Assembly: GCA_022749755.1 (NCBI GenBank)
Contig: CM040440.1
Location: 14,805,269 to 14,869,268, forward strand
Reading direction: 5' to 3'
Length of the DNA stretch: 64,000 nt
DNA from: Azadirachta indica
Taxonomy: Eukaryota; Streptophyta; Magnoliopsida; Sapindales; Meliaceae
Position 1 is the first letter of the stretch. The number at the start of each line of letters is the position of its first letter. The notes under the pieces were generated by a model. It ran no database searches and was not told the origin of the DNA. It saw only the letters and a list, made by a program, of their open reading frames with translations. Made by a program: the position numbers and the translations under genes. Below are positions 49,401 through 62,400 of the stretch, one piece after another.

Positions 49401-50464
49401 GATCACTGACATACTTATGGGCTGTTAGTTGTTTGAATTTTATTTATTATCAAATATTTAATTTATTTTAATAATTTAAGTTTGATTACAAAATAATTAT
49501 GTATAATTAAGATAGCAAAATTTTTACTTTTATCATAAAGAAGAAAATTACCTTCCCTTCTAAAAGATATCCTTACCTTTTATCATAATTTTCAGTGAGC
49601 TCTAGGGCTGACAAATTTACAACCAATTGCCACTGTAGAAATTAATATGTACTTGACATTTTCTCATTTAAGCTTCATTCGGTATCAATGTATTGTGATT
49701 TTATATAAAATACTAATGAAAACTCCATATGTTAAATATTAATAAAAATTACGTAGGTCCCATTAAAAATTGATGTTATTAAATATTGTTGATATCAAAA
49801 TTTTGGATTTCAATATCCAACAACTATCTTGTGATTATAATATGGAAGACACAAAGAAAATAAGAGGAAGTTAGTTTCCCAACAAAAATCCTTAAATATT
49901 TGAGTTAGAAAAGATTTTTAGGGTGCAAAGGATTAATAAGATAGTATTCTAGCTGAGTAACGACTTACGAATTAAAATATGTGTCTATCTCATTTAAGGT
50001 ACCCTTTCAAAGTCGATCCAATTTTGATGGTTGCGTCTTTTATTAAAAAGTTTTTAGAATAGTAAAATGATGAGTAATTTTTCTTGTGATTTTTTTGCTA
50101 ACTACCTCTTTTATTTATTACTCACATATCCCTCTAGGAGTAGTGCTCCCTTACTTGAGCTTGGGTATTGAATATAGTTATAAGGTATTGAATATAGTAT
50201 CTTAGGTCAAATTTGCTAGCTTGTGGACTTTGTTCACTTCAGGTTCGTATTTACAACCCTTAAAAAGTGAATTACTCCAATGGCTTAAATTGACTTCAAG
50301 CAACTCTCTCGTAATAAACACTTTTTTCGACTTTATTTTTAAAATATAACAGAATCATCAAAATATTATGGAAAGTCTTGTTTTGAAAATATAATTAGTT
50401 GTGTTTTGTTTTATTTAATTATTATTATTATTATTATTATTGTACATAGTCCCTAAAAAAAGAG

Positions 50465-51702
50465 TTATTATTATGTACCTCCCTTAAAGTTTGACATAAT
50501 ATTACTTAGAAAGCATTTTTATAAAAACTATTATTGACCTTCGCTAGTGTTACAAGCCGTTATAACTATTTAAAAGTGTCAAGGACAAAATTGTAAGTTC
50601 AAAAATATTATTTTAAATTCAATTTTAGGGTAATAATATTTTCAATCCTAAATTTTAGTAAAGTAACAATTTAATTTATAATTTGTCTAATTTTAACAAC
50701 TTAGTCATTATTATTACGAAATTAAAAAATATTAAAAATCAAAGACAAAAATAGAAATTGATAACCCTTAGCATTTTTTTTACAAATTAATAAATTAAAT
50801 TTAAAAATCAATATCATTAACATCCTAAAAAATATATATATATAATTTTAATAATATAAAATTTTTAATTCCATAATTATAACAATTTATAAAATTATAA
50901 AATTTTAATTAAAAAAATTCCTCAATTAAAATAAAATATTAAAAAGTAAAGTCTAAAAATGTAATTAACAAGAATAGTAAACAATACAAACTAAATTTAA
51001 AAGCAAATAAAAGTGATAAATTGTAACTTCCAAATAATAATATGCACATATATACATGCAATATTCTAAAAAATCAATTTACCTAATTAATTATTCCAAA
51101 AATCAAAAATAAAATTTCATATATCTCATGTATACAATTGTCGAATTAAAATTAATTAATTAAAATTTTTACTATTTAAGTGTTTTTGGTAACATAAAAA
51201 ACTTAAAATATTTGGTTTTAGAATAAAAATAAAAATTAAGAATTGGATTAAGAGTTGAGACATGAATTAAATTTATTATATTTTTATGCTTATCATATCT
51301 TACCATTTGGATAGAATACAGACGAATATCTTAATGAATTTGAACGACTTTATATTTCTGTCTTATATTTGCTAAATCAGATACAAGTAAGTTTGTTAGA
51401 TTCACATTTAATAATTAGGGTAAATAGGTAATTGTATAGAATTTTATTAATAAATTGAATGATAGAGATTAATATGTTAACATTGAACAAACTATGTACT
51501 AATTTGTTATTTCTTTAAAATTTAGTGACTAAATTATTATTACATTATTTAAGTTGTTAGGGATAAATTTATTTATAATTGCAGAAATTTCTATTCAATA
51601 ACAGTAATGGCTTGTAACAATAAGGGAATTAGCAATAAGTTTTGGAAAGATACTTTTTAGATGCTATTATATTAAACTTTAAAGGAGGTACGTGATAATA
51701 TT
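50465..51702. mobile_element. Non-autonomous TIR element, TIRs of about 105 bp
   Basis: The left end reads TTATTATGTACCTCCCTTAA, then AGTTTGACATAATATTACTT, and continues to GTTACAAGCCGTTATAACTA near 50550-50570. The reverse complement of 51597-51702 reads TTATCACGTACCTCCTTTAA, then AGTTTAATATAATAGCATC, and continues to GTTACAAGCCATTACTGTTA. The interior of about 1 kb has no transposase frame. The terminal sequence resembles that of the element at 27692-29545. Confidence 0.7.
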
Positions 51703-51961
51703 TTTTTAAAAACAATCTGTAAGATTATTTTGAGGATAACCAAATCTACACCTAAAAGGGCCAAATTTTAATTTGTTCAAGGGGAACTCATGCACGTCGT
51801 CTTTACAAAAAAGTTGAACGAAAAAAAGAAAAAAAAACTGACGTACACCTCCTAAAATTTGGGGGTAAGAAATTGGTACTCAGTAATTTATTGGCACTCA
51901 ACATAACGTATACCTCCCCTTAAATTGTGTGAAATTAGTTGAGGAAAATTTCAGATAACCC

Positions 51962-52265
51962 TCTACACTTTATAATAATATATGATTTTTTATAAAATTT
52001 GAATTATATACAAATAAATTTTAATAACTCCTCTTTATAGTTTCAAATAATATACCATTAATTTTAATTATTTACAAAATAAACTCTAATAACTTGTATT
52101 ATTATTTTTATTAATGACTTTTAGTTTTTAATAACACTATAATAAATTTAGTGGATTTATCTGTTACAATTGAAATTTTAAGAAATAAAAAATTATAAAG
52201 ATGATGTATTAAGATTTATTTGTATATAATAAAATTTAATGATACAAACATTTGTTATTATTAGA
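51962..52265. mobile_element. Small MITE-like inverted repeat
   Basis: The left arm contains TTATATACAAATAAATTTTA followed by CTCCTCTTTATA (52006-52040). The reverse complement of 52190-52245 contains TTATATACAAATAAATCTTA followed by CATCATCTTTATAA. Arms of 60-80 bp surround a centre of about 130 bp, which fits a MITE of roughly 0.3 kb. Confidence 0.5.
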
Positions 52266-55200
52266 AATCTAGAAAGCTTTTAGTAATTTATTTTAACTAA
52301 TTCCAAATACATGTTAGCGTGTAAAAGGTATCCGCCATTTTTTTACACTTGATGGATTTGATTTTTTAATGAGGAATAGGAACAAGAATTCAGTTTTTAT
52401 TGAGAAAGGGAATAATAAATTAATTTTAAATTAAAAAAAATCCTTGCCTCATTCTCAATCAAACTAGAATATACATTAGGTTAAGACATGAAACGCATCT
52501 CAAACGAGAACGAGCATAACAATCCTTAATCTATTGACATTTATAAGTCAAGAGGAAGTAAGTGTGAATTACCTTATATTTTTCTCTAAATAAAAAATAG
52601 GCAAACCTATGGATAAATATCTCATTTAACTAATTAGATAAAAAATAGGTAAATTTTACTAATATATTATAGCCAACCTCTTAAAATTTAATGTTAAGTA
52701 TTGATAATATTTGTTACATATAGTAAAATTTGAATATGTTATATAAAATTGATAATTATAATATAAAATAAATTTAGAATCTTTAACATAAAAGTTGAAA
52801 CATTTAATAAAAAAATTAAAATGTTTAACATACCTACAATTAAATTTCTTGATAAGAAAAAAGTATTGATAATATTTGAAATTAAAATCGCAATTTTCAA
52901 GGACTGGAAATTAATTAGGACAAAGTACTAGAATTTGCTGTGAACTAGTCATATGTTTAAATAATTATTTTTAATATAAATTCTTTATTTTTCTTATCGT
53001 CGTTATAAGTAATGCCATTGATTGATTATTACTTGTCTGAATTTCTAAGAAAGTGAGCGTGCCAGGAGAATGACAGTTTTAAATTATTATTTATATAAAG
53101 AATAAATAATACAAAAGTTATTGTTATTATTATTTAAAAATAATAATTAAGTTGGTCGGTCTGGTATGTGAACCCGACCAAAACCGAGTAAACCGGGCAG
53201 ATGAGAATTTAATGCAATGATTGACCAAGCTCTAACACGTAGAACAATTTAATTTATTCTACGCAGCGCATCGAAGTAACCGTCAATAAAAGATCATGCT
53301 CTTGCATTTAATTTTACTTGGACTTTAAATTAGCAATTTGACTCTAATCATTACCATATTTAAATATTGTTAGGAATATACTAAACTTATTATTTTTTTT
53401 TAGCTGCATAAATTTACAATATTATGTTAATAAAACTGTTCAAATTTCAATCTAATCCGATCATTTCGTTCAATTTCATCTGATTTTATATAGATTTTAA
53501 ATTAATTTTGATAGATTAATAGATCTCATTGAATTGAAAAATATAAAATTTGCTCACAATAAATTGATAGACTTTACATTACTAATTCATTATAATTTGA
53601 TCTAATCCTCTAAAAGTAATATAATCATATTTTTAAATAAACATAATTATTTTATAGTGTACAAAAATATAAATTACACATGCCTACTCATCTAATCTCT
53701 CATTACCTTTTTTTTTAACTTTTATATTTTTTTTTGTTTATCAATATTTTTTATTTACAAATCTATGGTTGAAATAAAATTTTTGTAACAATATTGTATG
53801 AAAATTTATAAATTTTGATCTTGTATTCTTATATGCTCGCAATGATTAATTCACAATTTGTTTTATTTTTGATATATTTTTTAAAGAAATTAATTATAAT
53901 TATCTATATATTCATTTTTATTGCTGTTTTAATCGCAACATTATATTTGTTTCAAATTTAAACAAATAGAATTCTTTTATTATCTTTTTTACTAAATATA
54001 ATTAATATAAAACCATAGATTTATAGTTTGTTCAAATTAAATTTTAAATTTTTTTAGTGAATTAGGTCGAATTGAATTCTATACTAAAGTCCATCGAGTT
54101 GGATTGAAAATTTTATCAAGTGATGGATCAGTTTGAGTTTCCTAAACAACTTTAGTATGTAATTTAATTTTTAAATTTCAATTATTAAAATAAACGAACC
54201 AATAGATAGTAATTTTGTTTTCATACAAATAAAAATTTAAATTAAAATAATCCCACCTTTTAAATAGAGACAGAAATCTTTTAATTTATATGTTTTACTT
54301 ACAATAAAATATAAATATATTCATAATTCATCTATCTTGTTACTAGTACAATTTAATAACAAAAATTTAAATGTCCAAAGATATTAATTCTTACTGTTGT
54401 CAACTCATCTACTCTCTCTCTACCATTAGATTAATGCAATCAATGATTAAATATTTGTTCCTACTTAAATAAATTAAAATTTTAAATTAAAGGATCATTA
54501 CCCTTAAATAAACGGTCAATTTCATTCTAAATTTCATTCTACTCCCTAATGTCTTGATATATATTCAATTATACTTAAGGTTTTGTTAATCATTATTGAT
54601 CTCTCCAATTAATTAATTGATTACGTTAAATTATTATGCTAGTTAGTACATTATAAACTGTCTATGAAATTATTAAGGGAATAAAAATAATTAATAAGGT
54701 TGGTACGAAGGATATCAATACTTTAATTTCTTATTTCTCCAATAGGAGACTAAACTAGCTACAGTATTTGTTTAAAAATTAAATTATTAAATGTTATTGG
54801 AATATGTGAAATTAAATCTAATAATGTAAGGAGAAAGAAGAAGCTTATAATATATCGGAAATACTATATATTCATACAGCAATTTAATAAATTAAATAAT
54901 AATACATATATTTTTATTTTGCAAATCACTAATTATATTATTGATGTAATACACATGTTATGTGTCTGACAAAATATTAATAAATAATTGTTTAACATCA
55001 TTTAAATATGAGAAAGATTAAAGATAACATAACATAAGGAGGTGAAGGGAGAACAGAACTTACATCTCAATTAAAATTTAATCATGAAAAAAAAAAGAGA
55101 AAATGGATTAAATACCTTTTTAATGTAAGAAATTTAATCAAATTTTTGTCATAATTATCATAGTAATCAATAAACTAAAATTAATAGTACATAATATTAA

Positions 55201-56399
55201 TAATTGACAAAAAAATTTGTGAATATACTTGTTCTAATGGCAACCTTTAATCAGCACTATTATTTTAGAGTGAAGAAAATATTTTTCTTAAAAGACAAAA
55301 AAAATGATGACATTTTATATTTTTAGATTTCACAAAACCCTACATTCATTCCATTCCATTCCATTCCACATACTAAATCATTAGAAAAATACAAAAGATG
55401 CTTATCATATATAATATTATTTTCATAAAAAATTAGCTAATTAAAATTAATATTGTAAATTATATTTTTTCAAACCTAATATTCGTTTTGAGAATATAAT
55501 ATTTTGATATTAATTATTAGGCGACTTTGTATATTTTTTCTTTCATAAAACATTAATATATATTATTAATAAGTCTAAATTATTTTGATTTCCTTAATTT
55601 TTTTAGAAAAATAATATAGTTATAATCTCTATTTGTCTTTTGAATTATAATTCTTTTTTTTTAGGTCCACAAGAGTCAAACCTTTAAATTTAAAGACAGT
55701 AAGATAATGATTAAAATTGATATTTTCTTAAAATTTTTAACTAAACTATGTTTAAACTATATTCAAGGGTATTTACTATTTAGGTGTCATTATATCACAT
55801 GTTACAAAATCATTTAATGTTGAAATTAATTTTGAATACGAGAAAAAAAAAATATATCGAATACTTTAAAATTATCATGTTTTAATTGACATCCATAAAT
55901 TTACTTTTTTAGAATTAAATAAAATATTTTTAGTTTCTTTCAAAAAGCGTTAAAAAATATGGAAAAGAATATCGAGAAATACCTAATAAAAAAAAAAAAA
56001 TCTGAGGAACAACCAAATCTATTAAAGGGCAATATAATGAATACAAAGCCCGAGATGGCCGCAATGCAAGTAAAAATTGCCTGCGAAGCAAGAAACTGTT
56101 AGAATATATATATATATATATATAATATTTTATTTTATTTAGAAAAAGGACCGCCAAAATCAATGAAAAGTCAATGTTAACGGTTGCTTGGCAAAAGAGA
56201 GAGATTTGAAACCAGTCCAGTGGTACCCAAATCAAACGCAACTCCTTATTCTGAAGTCTATAGCAATGGCCATGTCGACGGAGAGAGGGAGAGAGGAACA
56301 TAGTAGTCTTGTTGTTCTGTTGAATGAATTAGATGAGAACATCTTTTGGCTTCCCTTCTCCCTTGGATCAGACCATTTTAGTTGAAGGGTCGGCAACAG

Positions 56400-56780
56400 C
56401 CAACAGTAACACACCTCTCTCTGTCTCTCTCTCTCTGTTTCTTCCTCCGCTTTTTACGGAGTAAGAGGACATCAAAGAAGAATTACTTGTCCATATTAAA
56501 CAAATTTAAATTAAATAAAAAAAAGGTCAAACTAACGCCTTTTCTTTTTTCTGCTATTTAACTCGCATCACAGCCCCAACTCATCTCCCCTTCCCTTTCC
56601 TTTCTTTTCTTTTCTATTCTTTCATTTCCTTTTGTCTCTCTTTGCTTGATTATATTTCTCAATTCAACACAAATGCAATCATATTAAACTTGAACCCCAC
56701 CATTGATTCATTTATTCATTCATTCCACCCAAAACATAAATCACCTTGTCTTTGTTTTTCTTGTTAAAGCTCAGTTGTTC
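56400..56780 (+). promoter_or_regulatory. bHLH62-like gene promoter and 5' leader
   Basis: A TATA-like CTATTTAA lies at 56553-56560. CT-rich tracts occur on both sides (CTCTCTCTGTCTCTCTCTCT at about 56413-56440; TTTCTTTTCTTTTCTATTCT at about 56600-56625). The leader of about 190 bp before the ATG at 56781 is pyrimidine-rich and lacks strong upstream ATGs in good context. Confidence 0.4.
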
Positions 56781-59164
56781 ATGGAGAATGACTTGTTTCT
56801 CAATGCTGGAGTCCCTGCTCCGGCAATTCACTTTGAACCAACGTCTTCTTCACAAATGCCCACCTGGCATTCTTTCTCTTCGGCCATGGAAATTCAACCA
56901 AACGAGTTGAATTGCTCCTCCGAGCAGTCCTCTGATTGCTTTTTCAATCCCAACTGGGAAAAGTCAACGGATCAGGGTCTCCATTTTGACTCCGCTCTGA
57001 GTTCAATGGTTTCTTCGCCAGCTGCTTCCAATTCAAATATCTCTAATGAGAGCTTTGTTATCAGGGAATTGATAGGGAAGTTGGGTAACATTAGAAACTC
57101 TGGTGAGATCTCGCCCCATTCTTTTGCTTCTTACATGAATAATAATGGCAATAACTGTGCCAGCACTACTACTACTACAAATTCATGTTATACCACTCCT
57201 TTGAATTCCCCTCCTAAGCTAAATTTGCCAATTATGGATCATTTGGTGAAAGAAAAGTTACCCAGTTTGGGAAATTCAATGACTTTGGATTCCAGTGTAG
57301 CTGAATTCTCTGCTGATCCTGGATTTGCTGAAAGAGCTGCAAGGTTTTCTCGCTTTGGCAGCAGGAGTTTCAATGGCAGAACCAGTCAGCTTCCTCCAAA
57401 CAATCCTGAATTTGGTTTTAGATCTAATGCTTTCATGGGAAATCAGAAGTTGTCTCGTGTTTCAAGTAGTCCTTCTCTCAAGGTACTTGGATCTCAAGCT
57501 AATGGCATTCAGGGGAACAAGAATTCTCCTTTGCAGGACAGATCTGACCTAGCCAATTCTCAGGAGGAATCCTCGGTTTCTGAGCAAGTTCAGAATGGAA
57601 ATGCTGGTTTAAAAACTTTAAATGACTTCAATTCAAAGAAAAGAAAAGCGGTTTCCAAAGGAAAAGGAAAAGAACCCGCTGCATTCCCATCAGCCAATAA
57701 TACAAAGGTATTACTAATATTACCACTAAAGTCAAAATGATCCCAATTTTCCCCATTTTGACAGTGTCAATCCTTTTCATGTTATAACTTGGAAAATTGT
57801 CCTGTTTTTTCAGTTGGCTGACGGTAATGATAATTGTAATTCCAATAACAAGCGTTGCAAGCCAAATGAAGGGAATGAAAATAGCCATGTTAAAGCAGAC
57901 GAAGAAACAAAAGGAGAAGCCAAAAATGCAGGGGACGACAAACAGCCCAAGACTAATACAAAGCCCCCAGAACCTCCGAAGGACTACATTCATGTTAGAG
58001 CAAGAAGGGGTCAAGCAACTGACAGTCATAGTCTAGCTGAAAGGGTGAGAATTACAACAACCCAATTGTTTCAATAGCAACGTTTTAATTAATCAATGAA
58101 AGAATTTGCTATAATCTGTCATTTTTTCCAGGTCCGAAGAGAGAAGATTAGCGAACGAATGAAGCTTCTCCAAGACCTTGTCCCTGGTTGCAATAAGGTA
58201 AGCACCGGAGAAAAATGACCTATTTTGAACATTGAAAGAGTGTATGATATGTTTTTCTCACAAATGTGGCCCTGGGTTTTCATTTTCAGGTAACCGGAAA
58301 AGCCCTTATGCTTGATGAGATTATTAACTATGTGCAATCATTGCAACGTCAGGTCGAGGTAAATGAGTTTTTTAATTTTTCTTCAAAAAAATTATCTTGT
58401 ATTCAAATTTAAGTTTCCTTTCTTAATAGATTTTGTCAATCCGTGGCAGTTTCTATCTATGAAGTTGGCCTCGGTAAACACCAGGCTGGATTTTAACGTG
58501 GATACTTTAATGTCAAAGGATGTAAGTTGTAAAGCTCTTCTGGCAGGCTTAATTTTTAATTTTCCTAAACCAATATCTGTTGAATTTTTGTTTGTTTGTT
58601 TGTTTGTTTGTATTTTCAGATATACCAACCAAACAAACCTTTGCCACATCCAATGTTCCAATTAGATTCCTCGGTATCAGCCTTTTTCAGCCATCAGCCC
58701 CAGCAAAATCCAGCACTACATGGCAACGTTTCTAATAGGACAATGACCCAATTCCCAGTGGACCAGCCACTGGATACTGCACTAAGCCAAAATCTTAACA
58801 TGCAATTACCTCAGCTTAACCATTTTACTGAAAGTATTCCTCAGGTAAATAATTTGAACAGTCATTGGAAACTCCCAGACAACAATTTTCCTGCTCCAAT
58901 CTAAACTTTGTGGGTGAAAATATTTTCTGCAGTATCCGAATTTCTGCGAGGATGATCTGCAAAGCATTGTTCAAATGGGTTTTGGACAAAACCCCAATGG
59001 GGAAACGTCAATTCAGTCACAGAGCTTTCTCGGTAAAAAGATCAATCAATTTCACTGGAAATCTTAAGCATTTAGTTTATAAAATGCAATAAAATTTGAT
59101 TTATGATAAGTATGAATCTAATGCAGGTCCAAATCAAGCATCCCACATGAAAATTGAGCTTTAA
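56781..59164 (+). CDS. bHLH62: bHLH transcription factor, bHLH62-like (subgroup XII)
   Basis: Eight coding exons: 56781-57707, 57814-58044, 58132-58197, 58290-58358, 58450-58521, 58620-58844, 58933-59032 and 59127-59164, giving 575 aa. The start is the first ATG of the frame ([18 protein letters not shown]). Residues 1-365 are Ser/Asn-rich and probably disordered, ending in a basic Lys-rich stretch ([12 protein letters not shown]) that may be a nuclear signal. Residues 372-435 form the bHLH domain: the basic region has H381, E385 and R389 ([17 protein letters not shown]), the signature for E/G-box binding. Helix 1 is KLLQDLVPG and helix 2 is [20 protein letters not shown]. Arabidopsis relatives (bHLH62/AT3G07340, bHLH78, CIB1) control growth and flowering, some through cryptochrome binding. 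The C-terminal tail is Gln/Asn-rich. All introns are GT-AG. The position matches the Arabidopsis gene order. Confidence 0.92.
58590..58611. repeat. TTTG microsatellite next to a splice acceptor
   Basis: Five to six TTTG units form the pyrimidine-rich stretch just before the intron 5 acceptor (TATTTTCAG, exon at 58620) of the bHLH62-like gene. Length variation here could affect splicing efficiency. Confidence 0.8.
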
Positions 59165-62100
59165 TCCGAATCTTATCCCTATTTTTCGGTCCAGATAAAG
59201 GAGGAAAAAGACAGCTGTATATACAAGAAATCTAATATGGACCAGCACAAGCACAACAACCATGAAGAGGAATTATTTTTTTTTTTTTCATCTTTTTTTA
59301 GTTTCTGCAATGTTTTTACTTTTTATTTTTCTGTGGAGTTTTCTTACAAGTTTCCACTGTAAAATCCTAGAAATCCTTCTGTAATTGTACTGCAAATTCT
59401 TACAGCTTCAACCTCCAGTTTCTACATGTAAGATATGATATAATGATAATTAGAGGAAGCAGGGCAGAGGTTTCACTATCTAATTTTGCTGGACGTTTCT
59501 AAATTTTATTTAATAATCTAATGTCAACATCAATGGAGGATTCTTAGATCGCGTAATCTGGTGGATTTGATAATTACTAGTGTTAAGTGTTAACCAGCTG
59601 TATTTGCTGGGGGTGAGGGGTCCTTTCTTTCCGCAATCTAAAAAGTCTAATTTCAGTGATTATGACATTGTTTTTGTTTTTGGTTTTGCTTAAGACAGAG
59701 ATTTATCTGTAGCAGCTGGGGAGTGGGCTTCTCCTGTAATTTTCATTTCATTCAAATACATTAACCGAAAACAGAACCTTCTGTTCTCTTCTGTTCCGTT
59801 TCTGTTTCTGTTTCTGTTTCTGTTTCCTTCTATTAATTACACTGTCTATTAATCAATGAAAAATTACGGGAAGTGTAACTACTACTGCTAATATTGCTTT
59901 TATTTATTTATATTTTTTAAATTACAATTTATTAGTATTATTATAATATAATAAAAGAAAAGCATCAAACTGAAAAAGAATCCCAGGTTGGCAGGCGGTG
60001 GTGAGATTCTGACTAGACCCAATGAATGAATCCTAGAGCTCTCCTACTTTTTAATGCATTTTTAAATAGAAAAAGAGTTTATTGTAGTGGAGTTCAGGTA
60101 TGGAAAAGATACCTTTTTATTAAAAATTAAAAATTAAAAATTAAATCTTTTTTCAAGAGTAAAAATCCAGTTTCTTCTTTGCAGCCTTTCTTGTTTGTTT
60201 CTCTTTTTTATCTTTTATTTATTTATTTAATTAATTCAGGGGTTGTATTATTAGTCCTGAAGATTAATGTAATTTATTTAATCTCCAGAAAGATTCTTTG
60301 TATTTAGAGCAGTTGCTTTGCATACATTAATTAACACGTAATATAATATATTAGTGACAGGCTTGCCTTGTCGCGTACACACAATCATTTCGAAACGCGT
60401 CGTTTTATGATCATAATTAATTATACGAATCAATGATATTATTGGCTTTTATATATGCATGATTTATAGAGTCAAATCATGAATGTTTTCATTTCATCTC
60501 GTCCTTTGGGATACAATTAAATTAATTTGCACCATCAATTACCTTATTCCATTCACTCCATTGACTATTTTGAAGTCCAAACTAATACAATTAATTACAA
60601 AGAAAAATTTAAAAAGTCTAAAATTATGCAACATTAATACAAATAAAAAGTCTAAACTTATCCTAATATAATATAATATAATATAATATAATGTAATGGA
60701 TGAATGAATAATGGTGCTTGAAGGAAACGAGTTATGGTAGGGAATTATGCTGTTAAATGGTCATTTTCAGAGAATAATATGTTGAACCTGAAATTAATGG
60801 GTGGAAAACGAAAGAGAAAAAGAGAAAGAAAAAGAAAAAGGGAGCACTCAACAGACCGTGAATCAGCGTTAGATTTATATCCCTATACCTATCCCACCAA
60901 AAACACGAAGGCAGGGGGGTGGGATATGTATCTTAACAACTATGAATATGATTATAGTCTATAGATGATTATTAGGGTAGTTGTCCTATCAATAAAGGTC
61001 AGTCCGTCTCTCCCTCAATTCATTTTTTGGTTGATTAATTTTCCCTTTCACCTTACCCAAGCCCTTTTTCTCCCCCCCAATTTTTTTTTTTTTTTTTCAA
61101 ACATGGGTTTGTGTTTCCATCATTTGTTTCACCAACCATTGCATTATTATTATTATCATCTTTCATGCTCTCCAACTGTAAGCGTGTTTGTGATTTTCCG
61201 CATTTCAAAGCTTCTCAAACATCAAATATCAAATCCCACTCACCTTCCATCATCCCCCCGTTTGTTTTTCTTTCATTGCTTTCCAAGATTTACCAAGTTA
61301 GGGTAAACCGGGTAATCATCTATCGTAACCCCATATTCCTTCTAAGTTTTAATTAAGGGCTTCAAAATTTTCCCAAAACGTAAATGTGGGTAGATTTTTC
61401 TTTTGTCTCTATTATTTAATCTATTATGGATTTAAACATTCAATGAGTGTGTTTCTTAGTTAAAAATGTCAAAAGTGAAAAATTTTTGCCAAAAAAAAAA
61501 AAAAACAAATGTAAACTCCCTAGTAGGGGCAGGCCCTCTCTAGGTTTTTCATAAAAAATATATTTTTATAGTTTTTAATTTTTAAAATATTTTTTTTATA
61601 TTTTGGTATCTAACTACTGCCTATTAGTATCGATTATTTATATTTTGACCCTTCAAAATTATAATTTTGACTTTGACCCTACTCCTTAATATTTAAAATA
61701 TAACCCTCTTATATTAAAGATTGAGGTCTTAAACTCAAAAAACTACTTTCCTCATTCTCAATTCTAAATTCATCTTTTAAATTTGAAAAATTAGACCATT
61801 TCTCTACACGCCTTAAAAGTAGATTTAGTATATTGCACTACTATACATACTAATTCAAGAAATTGCAATAAAATAAAGTCACAAACTATAACATAAAAGA
61901 GTTCACATTATACAAAAGTGACCAATAAAGAAGATAAGGGTTAAGAAATATTAGATATTTTTTTCAATAATTTTATTGAAACAAAAATTATTATAATTAT
62001 TTAAGTGAAAACATTACAGTTAAAAAGAAACTGTTAACTAACAATCTCTGTATATATGTTGTCTTGTCATAGATAATATCAATAAAATCCTTTTCAATAA

Positions 62101-62400
62101 ACGTACTGTGTTGTAAAAATTTTATGGATCTTCAAGATTTTGTTTGCCCATAATTGAAGAGAATTAATTTAACTATATTATAGCTTTTTATTAAACGACA
62201 ATGAGTAGTGGAACACTAATAAACTAAAAAGGATGATGGTGGCAATTTGCTATTTGACGATGACATTATATAGTGGCTGAAACTTTAATCTCGGTTTTTC
62301 AATGAATAACTGTTTACTTGTCATGGGATATGGGCATGATTGTGCAGATGGACCAATGAGAATTTCAATAATATCAAATATTTTAACGATGTTTATGACA
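59165..62400. other. Intergenic region after the bHLH62-like gene
   Basis: Begins with the probable 3' UTR (to about 59450). No gene recognised. A CTGTTT repeat lies at about 59800-59822, an AAAATT run near 60121-60145, an ATAAT pentamer array at about 60664-60692 and a GAAAAA purine tract at 60808-60840. The segment 60960-61320 is C/T-rich on the plus strand and could be a transcribed leader, but its open frames match no family I know. Confidence 0.5.
60664..60692. repeat. ATAAT pentanucleotide microsatellite
   Basis: About six tandem TAATA/ATAAT units in intergenic DNA. Confidence 0.85.

Larger units (their letters stand above)
46441..56400. other. Gene-empty, very AT-rich, transposon-containing region
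   Basis: About 10 kb with no supportable gene. Structures seen: an A tract at 48420-48441, an AAAAT repeat at 49116-49139, an ATT repeat at 50420-50441, a TIR element at about 50465-51702, a small MITE at about 51962-52265, a possible inverted-repeat element at about 53425-54150, a CCATT repeat near 55345 and a TA run at 56106-56122. The block 47640-48260 is less AT-rich and carries broken open frames on both strands. I could not identify it. Confidence 0.55.

Noticed and set aside
56703..56780. Longer N terminus for the bHLH62-like protein
   Set aside because: The extended frame has no ATG and lies in the pyrimidine-rich leader; MENDLF at 56781 is the first ATG and matches family starts.
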